Source of the DNA: Lysinibacillus boronitolerans JCM 21713 = 10a = NBRC 103108
Lineage (GTDB): Bacteria > Bacillota > Bacilli > Bacillales_A > Planococcaceae
DNA length: 64,000 nt
Direction of reading: 5' to 3'
Assembly (NCBI RefSeq): GCF_000772935.1
Contig: NZ_JPVR01000080.1
Span: 1-64,000, forward strand
Shown: positions 54,413 through 63,550 of the stretch, in pieces
Numbering within the stretch: the first letter of the stretch is position 1
Layout of the letters: each line of letters starts with the position of its first letter
The notes under the pieces: generated by a model
What the model saw: only the letters and a program-made list of their open reading frames with translations
Database searches by the model: none
Told to the model about the DNA's origin: nothing
Program-made: the position numbers and the translations under genes

Positions 54413-55399
54413 TTGAAGAAATTAATCATTAGTTTTCTTTTGATTACGCTGTTGATAGCAGGCTGTTCCTCAGCACCAACAGAAACATCAACTGAAGGAT
54501 ATAAGATAGGAATTCTACTATCAGATGCAGGACTAGGTGATGAATCTTTTAATGATTCCGCTTTTAAAGGATTAGAAAAGGCGCGAGATGAGCTAGGTAT
54601 TTTGTTTGATTACAAAGAGGCTCCTGATGGTAATTACGAGGAGAAGCTAAATGAGCTTGTAGCAGAAAAATATGATATCATCATTGGTCTCGGTTTTTCT
54701 GTACAAGAAGCACTAGAAAAAACAGCGAAGCAATATCCAAGCCAACAATTTATACTGATTGACGGACAATCTGAAATGGACAACATCATTTCGATTACCT
54801 TTAAAGAACAAGAAGGTAGCTTTTTAGTTGGAATGATTGCCGCTATGACAAGCAAAACAGGAAAAGTTGGCTTCATTGGTGGAGCAGATGCTCCTGTTAT
54901 CCATCACTTTGAAAATGGTTTTATTGAAGGAGCTCGTTATGTACAGCCATCAATTGAAATTATGAGTGACTATGCTGGAACCTTTGACGATACCCAGGCT
55001 GGTGCAGCAATAGCAGAAAGGTATATCAAAAATAACGTTGATTTTATTTACCATGCAGCGGGCTTTACTGGCTTTGGAGCGATTAAAAAGGCCGAAGAAA
55101 TGGGGATTTATGCAGCAGGTGTTGATATTGATCAGTTTTTCGTTGCGGAAAAAACAGTTGTCACATCCATGCTTAAAAATGTTGACCTCGCCGTCTACCA
55201 GCTTACTAAGACATTAGTGGAAAATGGGAAAATTGCTGAGAAATCATTTGCATTAGGTTTAGCGGATCAAGGCGTGGGACTAGCAGATATTCGGGTAATT
55301 CAACTGACAGCTGAGCAACAGGCTACCCTTGAAAAAGCCAAAGAAGCTATTATTTCAGGTACGATAAAAGTTACTGCAGAAAAGAGGAATGGCCAGTGA
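54413..55399 (+). CDS. BMP/PnrA-family lipoprotein receptor
   Basis: 328 residues of the basic membrane protein (Med/PnrA) family of type I binding proteins. A lipoprotein signal ends LLIAGC (cysteine 18). Domain hallmarks are [64 protein letters not shown] and GVDIDQF. Family members bind purine nucleosides. Start TTG 54413 with AGGAGG 10 bases upstream. There is no ABC transporter next to it; instead it overlaps a chemoreceptor gene by 4 bp. Confidence 0.9.
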   Translation: MKKLIISFLLITLLIAGCSSAPTETSTEGYKIGILLSDAGLGDESFNDSAFKGLEKARDELGILFDYKEAPDGNYEEKLNELVAEKYDIIIGLGFSVQEALEKTAKQYPSQQFILIDGQSEMDNIISITFKEQEGSFLVGMIAAMTSKTGKVGFIGGADAPVIHHFENGFIEGARYVQPSIEIMSDYAGTFDDTQAGAAIAERYIKNNVDFIYHAAGFTGFGAIKKAEEMGIYAAGVDIDQFFVAEKTVVTSMLKNVDLAVYQLTKTLVENGKIAEKSFALGLADQGVGLADIRVIQLTAEQQATLEKAKEAIISGTIKVTAEKRNGQ

Positions 55400-57057
55400 C
55401 ACTACGGAAGAAATTATTTATGAACACACTGATTCCAATCGTACTGGCTATGGCTATGATTGGCTTTATTATCATTCAAACATTCACGATCCAGACAACA
55501 GCACAGGACGATACTAAACTTTTACTTGCAGTGAAAGAACTAGAGCAAAGCTTAGTTGTTGCCAGTCAATCTTTAAATAATTTTACCTACTTAGATAGTG
55601 AAGCCAATAAAAACGAAGCGCTCGCTATTTTGCAAGAAACAAAAAGTAATATAGAGGCATTAGCCTCCCTAACGAGAATGCCTGAGCATCAGACAATCGT
55701 CGAAAAAATAGCTAGTAAATTTGAAAATCTAGAAAAAGCGACTGAAAGCGGCTTTCAAGAAAACAATCGCTCTGAAATTAAAAAGCAGTCCATCAGAATA
55801 AAAGGGATTTTAAACGATATGCATTTGCTCAAAAAAGAAACGAACGAATGGTATCAAGACATGATACAGGTAACAAAGCAAAAAATAGGTTTCATTACAA
55901 CCACTACTATCATAGGTAGTGTGTTATTAATTATTGCTACGATACTTTATTCCTATGTGGCTGCGAAAAGAATTACCAAACCCATTAATCAGATTGTAGA
56001 TTGTGCACAGGCCGCAGCAACAGGAAACTTAACCATTGATACATCTACCCTTTCCTATCAAGCAAACAGTCGATATGAGATTGATCAACTAACAAAAAGC
56101 TTTTCAGAGATGATGAATAATTTAAAAAGTACCGTACAATCCATCGATTATATTGGAAAGGATGTTAATTTGTTTACACAAGAAGTGACGAGCCATATGA
56201 ATAATATTCATGAAAGTAGTAATCAAATCGCTACCTCAACAGACGAATTAGCAAAAGGCAGCTATACGATGTCTGAAGACATTCAATCAGTGGCAATGAA
56301 AATGAATAATATGGCAGATCAATTTAAGGATGTAATGCGTACAAGTGAGCAATCGGCTGACACTGGCAAACAAGCTCTGGAGGCTGTTCAAAATGGTCAG
56401 TATTCTTTAGAAAAACAATCTTCTATTGCAAAGGATATTTCAACTACCTCACTTGATATTAAAGAAGCTGTTACCCAATTCTCTCAATTTACTTCAGAGA
56501 TTGAAGGAGCAGCCAATGCTGTCCATACGATTGCCAGCCAAACAAATTTATTAGCCCTAAATGCTGCCATCGAGGCTGCACGAGCTGGAGAAGCAGGCAA
56601 AGGGTTCGCCATTGTCGCCGAGGAGGTTAAAAAGCTCTCTTCTGAAACGGAGAATGCAACGAATTTAATCACTTCCATGGTCACGCATATTCAAGATGGC
56701 ATTACGCACATCCTTACTACGGCTGAACGAGGTTATCAGCTATCAAATGAGCAATCACAGTCGATGGTAGAAACAGAACAATCATTTGCTGTTATTGCCA
56801 TGCATATAACAGATATCCATCACGATTTACAAAACCTCACAAAGGAAATGGCGCAAACGAATGAAGTGAGCCAGCAAGTAAATAGTACCATTGAAAATAT
56901 TTCAGCCATTACTGAAGAAACGGCTGCAGGTACAGAAGAAATATCCGCATCAACACAAGAACAGTTACTGTCCTTCCAAAAAATCAGTGCTAAAATAGAC
57001 GAGCTTCAGGCTATGACGGATACGTTGATGAATGAGCTCAAAAAATTCACCCTATAG
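55396..57057 (+). CDS. Methyl-accepting chemotaxis protein
   Basis: 553 residues: helix 1 (about 9-29), an extracytoplasmic four-helix-bundle type domain of about 130 residues, helix 2 (about 163-187), HAMP (about 188-240) and the MCP signalling domain with tip [40 protein letters not shown] near residues 378-417. GTG start overlaps the lipoprotein stop, with GAGG 8 bases upstream. The coupling suggests that the lipoprotein presents its ligand to this receptor. Confidence 0.94.
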   Translation: MTLRKKLFMNTLIPIVLAMAMIGFIIIQTFTIQTTAQDDTKLLLAVKELEQSLVVASQSLNNFTYLDSEANKNEALAILQETKSNIEALASLTRMPEHQTIVEKIASKFENLEKATESGFQENNRSEIKKQSIRIKGILNDMHLLKKETNEWYQDMIQVTKQKIGFITTTTIIGSVLLIIATILYSYVAAKRITKPINQIVDCAQAAATGNLTIDTSTLSYQANSRYEIDQLTKSFSEMMNNLKSTVQSIDYIGKDVNLFTQEVTSHMNNIHESSNQIATSTDELAKGSYTMSEDIQSVAMKMNNMADQFKDVMRTSEQSADTGKQALEAVQNGQYSLEKQSSIAKDISTTSLDIKEAVTQFSQFTSEIEGAANAVHTIASQTNLLALNAAIEAARAGEAGKGFAIVAEEVKKLSSETENATNLITSMVTHIQDGITHILTTAERGYQLSNEQSQSMVETEQSFAVIAMHITDIHHDLQNLTKEMAQTNEVSQQVNSTIENISAITEETAAGTEEISASTQEQLLSFQKISAKIDELQAMTDTLMNELKKFTL

Positions 57058-57076
57058 TGATTCGGTTCTTTACCGC

Positions 57077-57113
57077 AAGAAATCCAGTGAAATGATTCAC
57101 TGGATTTCTTCTT
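57077..57113. terminator. Terminator-like hairpin, copy 1
   Basis: GAAATCCAGTGAA (57079-57091) pairs with TTCACTGGATTTC (57096-57108), followed by TTCTT; it ends the chemoreceptor transcript. A near copy lies at 57547-57583. Confidence 0.8.
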
Positions 57114-57148
57114 AGGGTTGAAAAACAAAACAGTCAATTAAAAGGTAG

Positions 57149-57276
57149 AAATGGATTTCCGTTGCAGGCTACTTGCTTTATTGTGGGCGAGCACCGAGTC
57201 GTTTTACTCCGCTACCGCTCCGTTTAGTGGCTCCCCTGTTTCGCTATCCCACGGGAGTCAAGTAGCCTTCCATTTG
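57149..57276. repeat. Palindromic element A
   Basis: About 128 bp bounded by AAATGGA/TCCATTT and GGCTACTTG (57167-57175) / CAAGTAGCC (57259-57267), with a GC-richer interior than the neighbourhood. It looks like a dispersed non-coding repeat of Bacillaceae; no gene seen. Confidence 0.65.
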
Positions 57277-57427
57277 AACCTCCAAAAATGTTACCTTTTT
57301 AGCGAAGGTGTTCACTACTCTTTATGAAGAGGTGTTGTCACGCATCACTTCTCCACATTGAATTGAAAATATGAGCTTATCCCCTCTAAGAATACGGATA
57401 ATAGACTCTTTGATCGCTATGCTACTA

Positions 57428-57493
57428 GTTGATTGGAGTGGAGCGGCTCATCGGACGCCCCCTGGAAAGGACGCTGGCGGAACGGAAATCAAC
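57428..57493. repeat. Palindromic element B
   Basis: 66 bp bounded by GTTGATTGGAG and GGAAATCAAC (terminal repeat GTTGATT/AATCAAC), GC-rich inside. Its ends look like a second dispersed repeat family of Bacillaceae. Between 57277 and 57427 nothing else is recognised. Confidence 0.55.
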
Positions 57494-57546
57494 CTCTCAC
57501 CTTGCAAAGTTTCTTCTGCCGTTGACATCATCTTTTTCAACAACAA

Positions 57547-57583
57547 GAAGAAATCCAATGAAAATGATTCACTGGATTTCTTC
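57547..57583. terminator. Terminator-like hairpin, copy 2
   Basis: GAAGAAATCCAATGAA (57547-57562) pairs with TTCACTGGATTTCTTC (57568-57583, one G-T pair); almost the same sequence as 57077-57113. It faces the end of the broken SDR gene. Confidence 0.75.
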
Positions 57584-57588
57584 TTTCA

Positions 57589-58341
57589 TTATAAAGTTAA
57601 GCCACCATCAACTAACACGATGGAGCCTGTCATATAGCTTGCTTTGTCCGATGCTAGGAACACAACCATTTCTGCTAATTCCTCTGGTTTCGCATAGCGT
57701 CCCATTCTCATGTTTGGAATTTCCTCTGGCACATAGCCACCTGTTTCAAACATGGCCGTTACACTGTTTGTTAATGCCGTTTCTACTCCACCTGGACAAA
57801 TACCATTGATACGGATACCTTTTTTTACATACTCTAAAGAGGCAGATTTTGTTAAACCAACTACTGCATGCTTACTTGCTGAATAGACAGCCATACTATG
57901 CTCACTACGAACACCCGCTGTCGAAGCTGTATTAATAATAGAGCCGCTTCCTTGTCCCTCCATTTAAACATGTTTTAAGCCAAGGAATACACCCTTCACA
58001 TTGATTGACATAATACGGTCATATTCTGCATCTTCAATCTCTGTTAGTGGAGAAATTTTCTGAATAACCCCAGCATTATTGAAAAATATATCAATGCGTC
58101 CATACGTATCAACAGCCGCATTGACATATTTCTGAACGTCTTCACTTTTTGAAACGTCAGCCTGAACGAAGATACCTTCTCCACCTTGTTCTTTAATCAA
58201 GCTTACTGTTTCTTCTCCTGTTTCTTTGTTGAAATCCACTACTACCACTTTTGCGCCATTGCTAGCAAGTTTCAAACTACTGGCTCTTCCAATACCGCTT
58301 CCTGCGCCCGTTACTACTGCAATTTTATTTAAAAGATCCAT
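57589..58341 (-). pseudogene. SDR oxidoreductase gene broken by a stop codon
   Basis: A full-length short-chain dehydrogenase (about 250 residues) is visible in one frame: GAGSGIGRAS cofactor loop, FNNAG, then GVFLGLKHV, a TAA at 57964-57966, and onward MEGQGSGSIINTAS, catalytic YSASKHAVVGLTK, NGICPGGVET and MTGSIVLVDGGLTL. In the family two or so residues (HVLPxM) stand where this gene has HV-stop-M, so a small deletion may have made the stop. No ribosome site precedes the downstream part. Start ATG 58341 has GGGAGG. Read-through or sequencing error are alternatives. Confidence 0.85.
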
Positions 58342-58505
58342 CTTCTCTTCCTCCCTAACATTTTGAAGTCACTATCTATTTTATTGCTACTTCCCCTTCA
58401 TTTATTGTATTATTCTACACAAAATAGTACTTTCTCAATGTCTATCCAATAAAAATGTAAATGCTTTCATTTTGATAGCACCATTACGAACTGAGGTATA
58501 GGAAC

Positions 58506-59687
58506 ATGAAAATTACCACTATCGATCTTCAATACATAAGCCAATTAATCTATGAAACACACCATCTTCCAGTCACTTATATTAATTCATTGGGGGAAAT
58601 AATTTTTGACTATTCATCAACAAATAATTCATCTTACATTTCTTTAAAGGAGCAGCTCAAAACATACCCTTACCATACAAATTCAAATGATTATCCAATT
58701 TTTTTCTCTTATGCTGAATTTAATTTCTTCTATATTAACTTGAAGACTGATGATCAATATTTAGGGGCAATTGTAGTTGGTCCTTCCTTTTCTGCAGAAG
58801 TGGAAGACATAAAGGCAAATGTTAATCAAGAGCTGATCCCTATTCTTCATTATCAGCAATGTTTAGCCATTAGTTTATTTGTGTATTACTCCATCTATCA
58901 AAAGAAATTAAATAAAACAGCTGTCATTTATCACAACCAAGCATTAAAACCTCTCATTCGTCATGAGGAAAATACGGCGCTTGAGCTCTCCCATGCTAGA
59001 AGAAATGATATTATTCATACAAATCTTTACTACGAAAAAATATTGTTAGACAATGTGAAAAATGGGCGTATGGAGAAATTAAATGAAGTTTTGAATTATT
59101 CCATTGTCGAGCAAGCAGAACTTGGAATACTTTCAAAACGTAATAATTTAAGAAGTATTCAATATTTAATGATTACAGGAATTGCACTTATTTGCCGTGC
59201 AGCGATTGAGGGTGGATTAAATGAAGAAACAGCCTTTACATTAAATGATTTTTACATTCAAAAGCTAGAGGATCAAAACAGCTTAATCGATATTCTTTCG
59301 TTAATGGAGGAGGCTATTTACGACTTTACAAGCCGAGTATCGCAAGCCAATAAAATGAAATATTCAGCACCCATTACAACCTGTATCCATTATATTGAAA
59401 ATCAATTATATGGGGATCTAACACTCGACCAGCTTTCAGTTATTTGCCATCTAAGCCCCAACTATCTTTCATCTTTATTTAAAAAGGAAGTAGGGACTTC
59501 CTTTAGTGAATACATTCAGCAGCAAAGGATTGATGAGGCGAAAAAACTCTTAACATTTACCAACTATCCAATCCTAGATATCGGCTCATTACTTAATTTC
59601 ACAGATCAAAGCTATTTCATTAAAGTTTTCAAAAAATTTACAGGGATCACTCCTAAACAATATAGAACTAAGTATTCTCATAAATAA
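58506..59687 (+). CDS. AraC-family transcription regulator (YesN type)
   Basis: 393 residues. The C-terminal ~100 residues contain the double helix-turn-helix of AraC/XylS regulators (YIENQLYGDLTLDQLSVICHLSPNYLSSLFKKEVGTSFSEYIQQQRIDEAKKLL ... DQSYFIKVFKKFTGITPKQYR). The N-terminal 280 residues are a helical sensor-like region with no recognised domain and no membrane helix. GAGG precedes the ATG. It is divergent from the broken SDR gene and may be its former regulator. Confidence 0.9.
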   Translation: MKITTIDLQYISQLIYETHHLPVTYINSLGEIIFDYSSTNNSSYISLKEQLKTYPYHTNSNDYPIFFSYAEFNFFYINLKTDDQYLGAIVVGPSFSAEVEDIKANVNQELIPILHYQQCLAISLFVYYSIYQKKLNKTAVIYHNQALKPLIRHEENTALELSHARRNDIIHTNLYYEKILLDNVKNGRMEKLNEVLNYSIVEQAELGILSKRNNLRSIQYLMITGIALICRAAIEGGLNEETAFTLNDFYIQKLEDQNSLIDILSLMEEAIYDFTSRVSQANKMKYSAPITTCIHYIENQLYGDLTLDQLSVICHLSPNYLSSLFKKEVGTSFSEYIQQQRIDEAKKLLTFTNYPILDIGSLLNFTDQSYFIKVFKKFTGITPKQYRTKYSHK

Positions 59688-59697
59688 TTCGTTATAG

Positions 59698-59745
59698 AGG
59701 GAAAGTAAAAAGAAGGTAGGAATCAACTTTTACTTTCTCTTTCCT
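59698..59745 (+). terminator. Terminator of the AraC-type gene
   Basis: GAAAGTAAAAG (59701-59711) pairs with CTTTTACTTTC (59727-59737), with extension at the base, followed by TCTTTCCTTTTTTG. Confidence 0.8.
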
Positions 59746-59788
59746 TTTTTGAAGTACTAACCATATCCTCTATGTCATACCCTGTATT

Positions 59789-59809
59789 AAAACGTAACCA
59801 TTACACTTT
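59789..59809. promoter_or_regulatory. Zur-like box before ycgR
   Basis: AAAACGTAACCATTACACTT and the next T (59789-59809) compare with the Bacillus Zur box AAATCGTAATNATTACGATTT at 16 of 20 defined positions; the two CGTAA/ATTAC core arms are intact. It lies just before AGGAGG of ycgR. Confidence 0.55.
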
Positions 59810-59821
59810 AAGGAGGTCTAT

Positions 59822-60820
59822 GTGGAACGTCTCCATTTTTCTAAATATGTATTGAATTTTTGGTTCCTTTTCATTTTATTCATAGGCATGCTACCACTAC
59901 TGTTATTCAACGTCTCAGCACTAAACGACCTTAGTTCCTCTCTACTCAATTTAAATACGATATTTTTAAGTATTTTAATTGAAGCATTACCATTTGTCTT
60001 AATTGGAATACTGATTGCAGGCTTTATTCAGATTTTTATTACAGAGGAACATATCCAAAGGTGGATTCCTCGAAATCCTGTGATGGCTGTTATCATGAGT
60101 TGTTTTGTAGGTGCATTATTTCCAGCCTGTGAATGTGGGATTGTTCCGATTGTTAGAAGATTGATTGCCAAAGGCGTACCAATACATGCAGCTATGGGTT
60201 TTATGTTAACTGGTCCACTTATTAACCCTATTGTTATTCTTTCTACCTATATGGCATTTGGCAATGATTTAAGAATAGCGAGCCTTCGAATGCTCGTTGG
60301 CTTTGTCATTGCTATTGTAGTAGCATTACTTATCAGCTTTTTTTTCAAAGGCTCACAATTTAAGGTCTCCTTACAGTCCTACTCATTGACAACCACTAGT
60401 CAACAAACATCCTTCATCACTAAACTAGTAAATATGGTCAAGCATGCCATCGATGAATTTTTTGATATGGGCAAATACTTAATAATTGGGGCATTTTTAG
60501 CTGCCTTTGTACAAACCTATGTATCTACGAAAACACTCGTAGCCATTGGAGATGGTGATTCCTCCTCCATTCTAGTTATGATGGGCTTAGCCTTCATTCT
60601 GTCACTTTGTTCAGAGGCAGATGCCTTTATTGGCGCATCCTTTAGAGCTATTTTCTCCACTCCATCCATTCTGGCCTTTCTTATTTTTGGCCCTATGATC
60701 GATTTGAAAAATACCATTATGTTGATGAGCGTATTTCGCTTAAAATTTGTATTTTGGTTAATCGCCTTAGTGGCTACAGTCGTCTACATTAGTATATGGA
60801 TTCTTTCAGCGTATCTCTAA
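59822..60820 (+). CDS. ycgR: Permease, COG0701/DUF318 (YcgR-like)
   Basis: 332 residues, about eight helices. Typical motifs are CECGIVPIVRRLIAKGVPIHAAMGFMLTGPLINPIV, with a conserved cysteine pair FPACECG, and SLCSEADAFIGASFRAIF. Family members are thought to move metals or thiol compounds. GTG start with AGGAGG 5 bases upstream. Linked to ycgQ and preceded by a Zur-like box. Confidence 0.9.
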   Translation: MERLHFSKYVLNFWFLFILFIGMLPLLLFNVSALNDLSSSLLNLNTIFLSILIEALPFVLIGILIAGFIQIFITEEHIQRWIPRNPVMAVIMSCFVGALFPACECGIVPIVRRLIAKGVPIHAAMGFMLTGPLINPIVILSTYMAFGNDLRIASLRMLVGFVIAIVVALLISFFFKGSQFKVSLQSYSLTTTSQQTSFITKLVNMVKHAIDEFFDMGKYLIIGAFLAAFVQTYVSTKTLVAIGDGDSSSILVMMGLAFILSLCSEADAFIGASFRAIFSTPSILAFLIFGPMIDLKNTIMLMSVFRLKFVFWLIALVATVVYISIWILSAYL

Positions 60821-60831
60821 GGGGGAAAACC

Positions 60832-61758
60832 ATGAAATTTCATGTTCAACTAGCGATAAGAGCCTTACTGTTACTTGCCTTTTCAGCTATGATAGCCAAC
60901 CTGCATTGGACCGGTGAACTAACAAAATTCATCAACCCGAAATATGAAGGGCTGAGTAAAACAGCCGCCATTTTGTTTTTTATACTATTTCTTGTTCAAG
61001 TGACAAGAGTAATATCTTTTTCAAAGGCTCCCCACTCATGTGATCAAGCAGGACAAGCTTGCTGCTCCCATCACGACCATGGTCACTCAGCCTTTACACG
61101 TAAAAAAATGATTGCCTACCTTATTATCATGACACCAATAATGACAGGCTTCTTCGTGCCAGCAAAAATTTTAGATGCTGCCATCGCTGATAAAAAAGGG
61201 GGTGCCTTTATTCTCACCCAGCAAAATCAATCAGCTAAAATAGAGGATTACCTCACTTCAAATGAAACGATTGATGAAAACATCTCTGATGAGCATGAAG
61301 CTGATCCCCGACTGACGGAGGAAAAACTGGAAATGACAAAAAAGCAATATGACAAATTAAAGCAACAGCTATCCCAACAATCTATGCTGAAAATGACCGA
61401 TGAGGACTATACAATCTACTATGAGGAAATTAACCAAAATTTAGAAAACTATTTAGGGAAGAAAATACAGCTGAAGGGCTTTGTTTTAAAAGAAGAAAGT
61501 TTTACAGAAAACCAACTAGTTATTTCAAGATTTCTTATTACGCATTGTGTTGCCGATGCAAGTATCGTCGGCTTTCTGACAGAATTTCTGGAGGCTCCCA
61601 TTCTCACAGAAGATACATGGATTGAAGTAGTTGGTACAATTAGTCAAACAACATATGAGGGTGCAAGCTTACCTGTTATCCATATTGATGATTGGGTAAC
61701 AATTGAACAACCCGAATCCCCTTATCTTTATCCTATCAATATTCGAATGAGTTTCTAG
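60832..61758 (+). CDS. ycgQ: TIGR03943-type permease partner (YcgQ-like)
   Basis: 308 residues: two N-terminal helices (about 8-24 and 40-57), a loop rich in Cys and His (HSCDQAGQACCSHHDHGHS, about 64-82) that looks like a metal site, another helix (about 90-110), and a soluble C-terminal domain (about 190-305, KKIQLKGFVLKEESF, ISRFLITHCVADASIVGFLTE). The family is found as partner of DUF318 permeases. ATG 60832 has GGGGG; it starts 11 bp after ycgR. Confidence 0.88.
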   Translation: MKFHVQLAIRALLLLAFSAMIANLHWTGELTKFINPKYEGLSKTAAILFFILFLVQVTRVISFSKAPHSCDQAGQACCSHHDHGHSAFTRKKMIAYLIIMTPIMTGFFVPAKILDAAIADKKGGAFILTQQNQSAKIEDYLTSNETIDENISDEHEADPRLTEEKLEMTKKQYDKLKQQLSQQSMLKMTDEDYTIYYEEINQNLENYLGKKIQLKGFVLKEESFTENQLVISRFLITHCVADASIVGFLTEFLEAPILTEDTWIEVVGTISQTTYEGASLPVIHIDDWVTIEQPESPYLYPINIRMSF

Positions 61759-61762
61759 CAAT

Positions 61763-61797
61763 AAAAGGGCAAAGCTTATGGCTTGCCCTTTTTCAGC
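61763..61797. terminator. Bidirectional terminator
   Basis: AAAAGGGCAA (61763-61772) pairs with TTGCCCTTTT (61783-61792); serves ycgQ and the convergent monooxygenase gene, whose stop codon overlaps its edge. Confidence 0.85.
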
Positions 61798-63079
61798 TAT
61801 TAATGGGGGATCGCCCATCTAAGCCTAAATGGGAACGTAATGTGCTACCTTCATATTCTGCTCTGAATAACCCCCGCTTTACTAACAGGGGAATAACGTC
61901 GCTAAAGAACAAATCTAAAGATTTCGCAGGGCCACCTGGTACAGCAATAAAGCCATCCAATGCACCCTCTTCATAAAAAGTAACGATTTGATCGACAATA
62001 TCCTGTGGTGTACCGATTGCTACAAGGTGGGCTGAGCCAATTACCTCTGGACGTGCTAACAATACCGCGACAGTTGGTTCATTATTTAAAATATAACGAC
62101 GTACCAAATCTGCATGTGTTTTACTACGTACTTTTTGATCTTGTGGTGGTAGCATATCAACCGTTACCTTATCTTCAAGTGACAAATGACGAATATCCAT
62201 ACCAATCACAGATTCTAACGCACTGTAGCGTCGCTCAAGTGTTACATGTGCATGTGCTTGTCGGTGCATTTCGTTTGCTTCTTCATATGTATCACCTATA
62301 AAGAAATAGAGCCCCGGTAATACGCGAATATCGTCGGCTGAACGACCTACTTCTATAGCACGCTGACGCAAATCATTCCGCATCTCAATGCCCACCTCCA
62401 TAGCTGGTGTAGCAGCGAAAATCGCATTGGAAACAGTAGCCGCAAATTGACGCCCAACATCCGACGCGCCTGCTTGGAAGAGCGGAATCTCTCCTGCTGG
62501 ATGCATTGGGAGATTTAAGGGACCTTTTATATGGAAAAATTCGCCTTCATGCTCAATTGCCTTGACAAGCTCTTTTATTTTTTCTATATTCCCATCCGTT
62601 TCTACCACTTCATAGGGATGACTATGCCATAGCTGCTTGACCACCTCTGTACATTCTGCCGCTTTAGCATAACGCGCCTCTGAAGAAGGCATAGGCTCAT
62701 TGCTGAAATTATGTGCTCCATCTATAGAGGTCACGATATTCCATCCCACTCGCCCATCACTAATCCAATTCAAAGACTGCAATTGACGTGCAATCAGATA
62801 AGGTGGCGTAAATGATGTGGAAATCGTTGTTACTAAGCCAATCTGTTTCGTTTCTCTTGCCACCATCGCCATTAAAAAGCTAGGATCTATGCCAACTGTA
62901 CCTTTCATTTTAGCCATTAATTCTGGATGAGCTATTAAATAATCGGCCTTAAATACAAAATCTAATTTCGCTGCCTCAGCACGCTGTGCAAATGCGATAT
63001 GATCATCTATTAACGCGCCCTTTTTGGCATGATTACTGTGAACAGCTAAATGCATTCCAATAATAAGATGTCTTTTCAT
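61793..63079 (-). CDS. LLM-class flavin monooxygenase (NtaA/SnaA/DszA type)
   Basis: 428 residues of the FMNH2-dependent bacterial-luciferase-like superfamily, subgroup with nitrilotriacetate monooxygenase: IGLVTTISTSFTPPYLIARQLQSLNWISDGRVGWNIVTS, YAKAAECTEVVKQLWHSHPYE, GPLNLPMHPAGEIPLFQAGASDVGRQFAA. It needs a separate flavin reductase, not seen nearby. ATG 63079 has GGAGGGG 7 bases upstream; longer frames would run through the Fur box. Fur control suggests oxidation of an iron chelator, siderophore or other iron-starvation substrate. Confidence 0.92.
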   Translation of the reverse strand: MKRHLIIGMHLAVHSNHAKKGALIDDHIAFAQRAEAAKLDFVFKADYLIAHPELMAKMKGTVGIDPSFLMAMVARETKQIGLVTTISTSFTPPYLIARQLQSLNWISDGRVGWNIVTSIDGAHNFSNEPMPSSEARYAKAAECTEVVKQLWHSHPYEVVETDGNIEKIKELVKAIEHEGEFFHIKGPLNLPMHPAGEIPLFQAGASDVGRQFAATVSNAIFAATPAMEVGIEMRNDLRQRAIEVGRSADDIRVLPGLYFFIGDTYEEANEMHRQAHAHVTLERRYSALESVIGMDIRHLSLEDKVTVDMLPPQDQKVRSKTHADLVRRYILNNEPTVAVLLARPEVIGSAHLVAIGTPQDIVDQIVTFYEEGALDGFIAVPGGPAKSLDLFFSDVIPLLVKRGLFRAEYEGSTLRSHLGLDGRSPINS

Positions 63080-63096
63080 TGCTACTCCCCTCCAAT

Positions 63097-63145
63097 TGAA
63101 AATGATTATCATTTTCATAATAATCATTCGTGGCAGAGATTGCAA
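63097..63145 (-). promoter_or_regulatory. Fur-regulated promoter
   Basis: Minus strand TTGCAA (63140-63145), 17 bp, TATTAT (63117-63122). Adjoining is a perfect 10-1-10 palindrome at 63097-63117 (TGAAAATGAT-A-ATCATTTTCA), a Fur box (consensus TGATAATNATTATCA). Iron-bound Fur would block the promoter. Confidence 0.9.
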
Positions 63146-63286
63146 TGAAATACTTTTTAAGTTTTGAAGGTCATTTACAAATGAAAAATAGGCACTCCAT
63201 TTTAACGAGCACCCAAACTAATATTTGCCAGTAAGTTAGATAAAGGTATTATTGAGATAACTTAAAAATATTTAAGCGGAGGAACC

Positions 63287-63550
63287 ATGAGAAAATTTGC
63301 CTCTTTTTTATATTTCCGCTTGATGAGCACCTTATATAGCTGATCATATAAACAGTTTGTCTATTCCGCCTACCCTAGCTGCTACTGCTGAAGAACCTCA
63401 TTCTACTAACACAGCTGTCAAAGTGATGGAATGGATGATGGTTCTCCCATGCTTCTTTCAACACCTGCTACTCTTCCAACAGGTCAGGGTTCAATGAGCT
63501 TTAATTACAGTAGATATAACCCTTTAGCTTTTTTCTATTCAAATAGGTGA
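63287..63550 (+). pseudogene. Decayed small gene
   Basis: GCGGAGG precedes ATG 63287, whose frame (MRKFASFLYFRLMSTLYS) stops after 18 codons. Other frames continue with protein-like text: IPPTLAATAEEPHSTNTA, then MDDGSPMLLSTPATLPTGQ ending SNR-stop at 63550. At least two frameshifts would be needed. It may be a lost short surface or secreted protein. Region 63146-63286 before it shows no gene. Confidence 0.45.

Noticed and set aside
57371-57809. Plus-strand frames across elements A/B and the SDR end
   Set aside because: They cross palindromic repeats and lie antisense to conserved SDR sequence.
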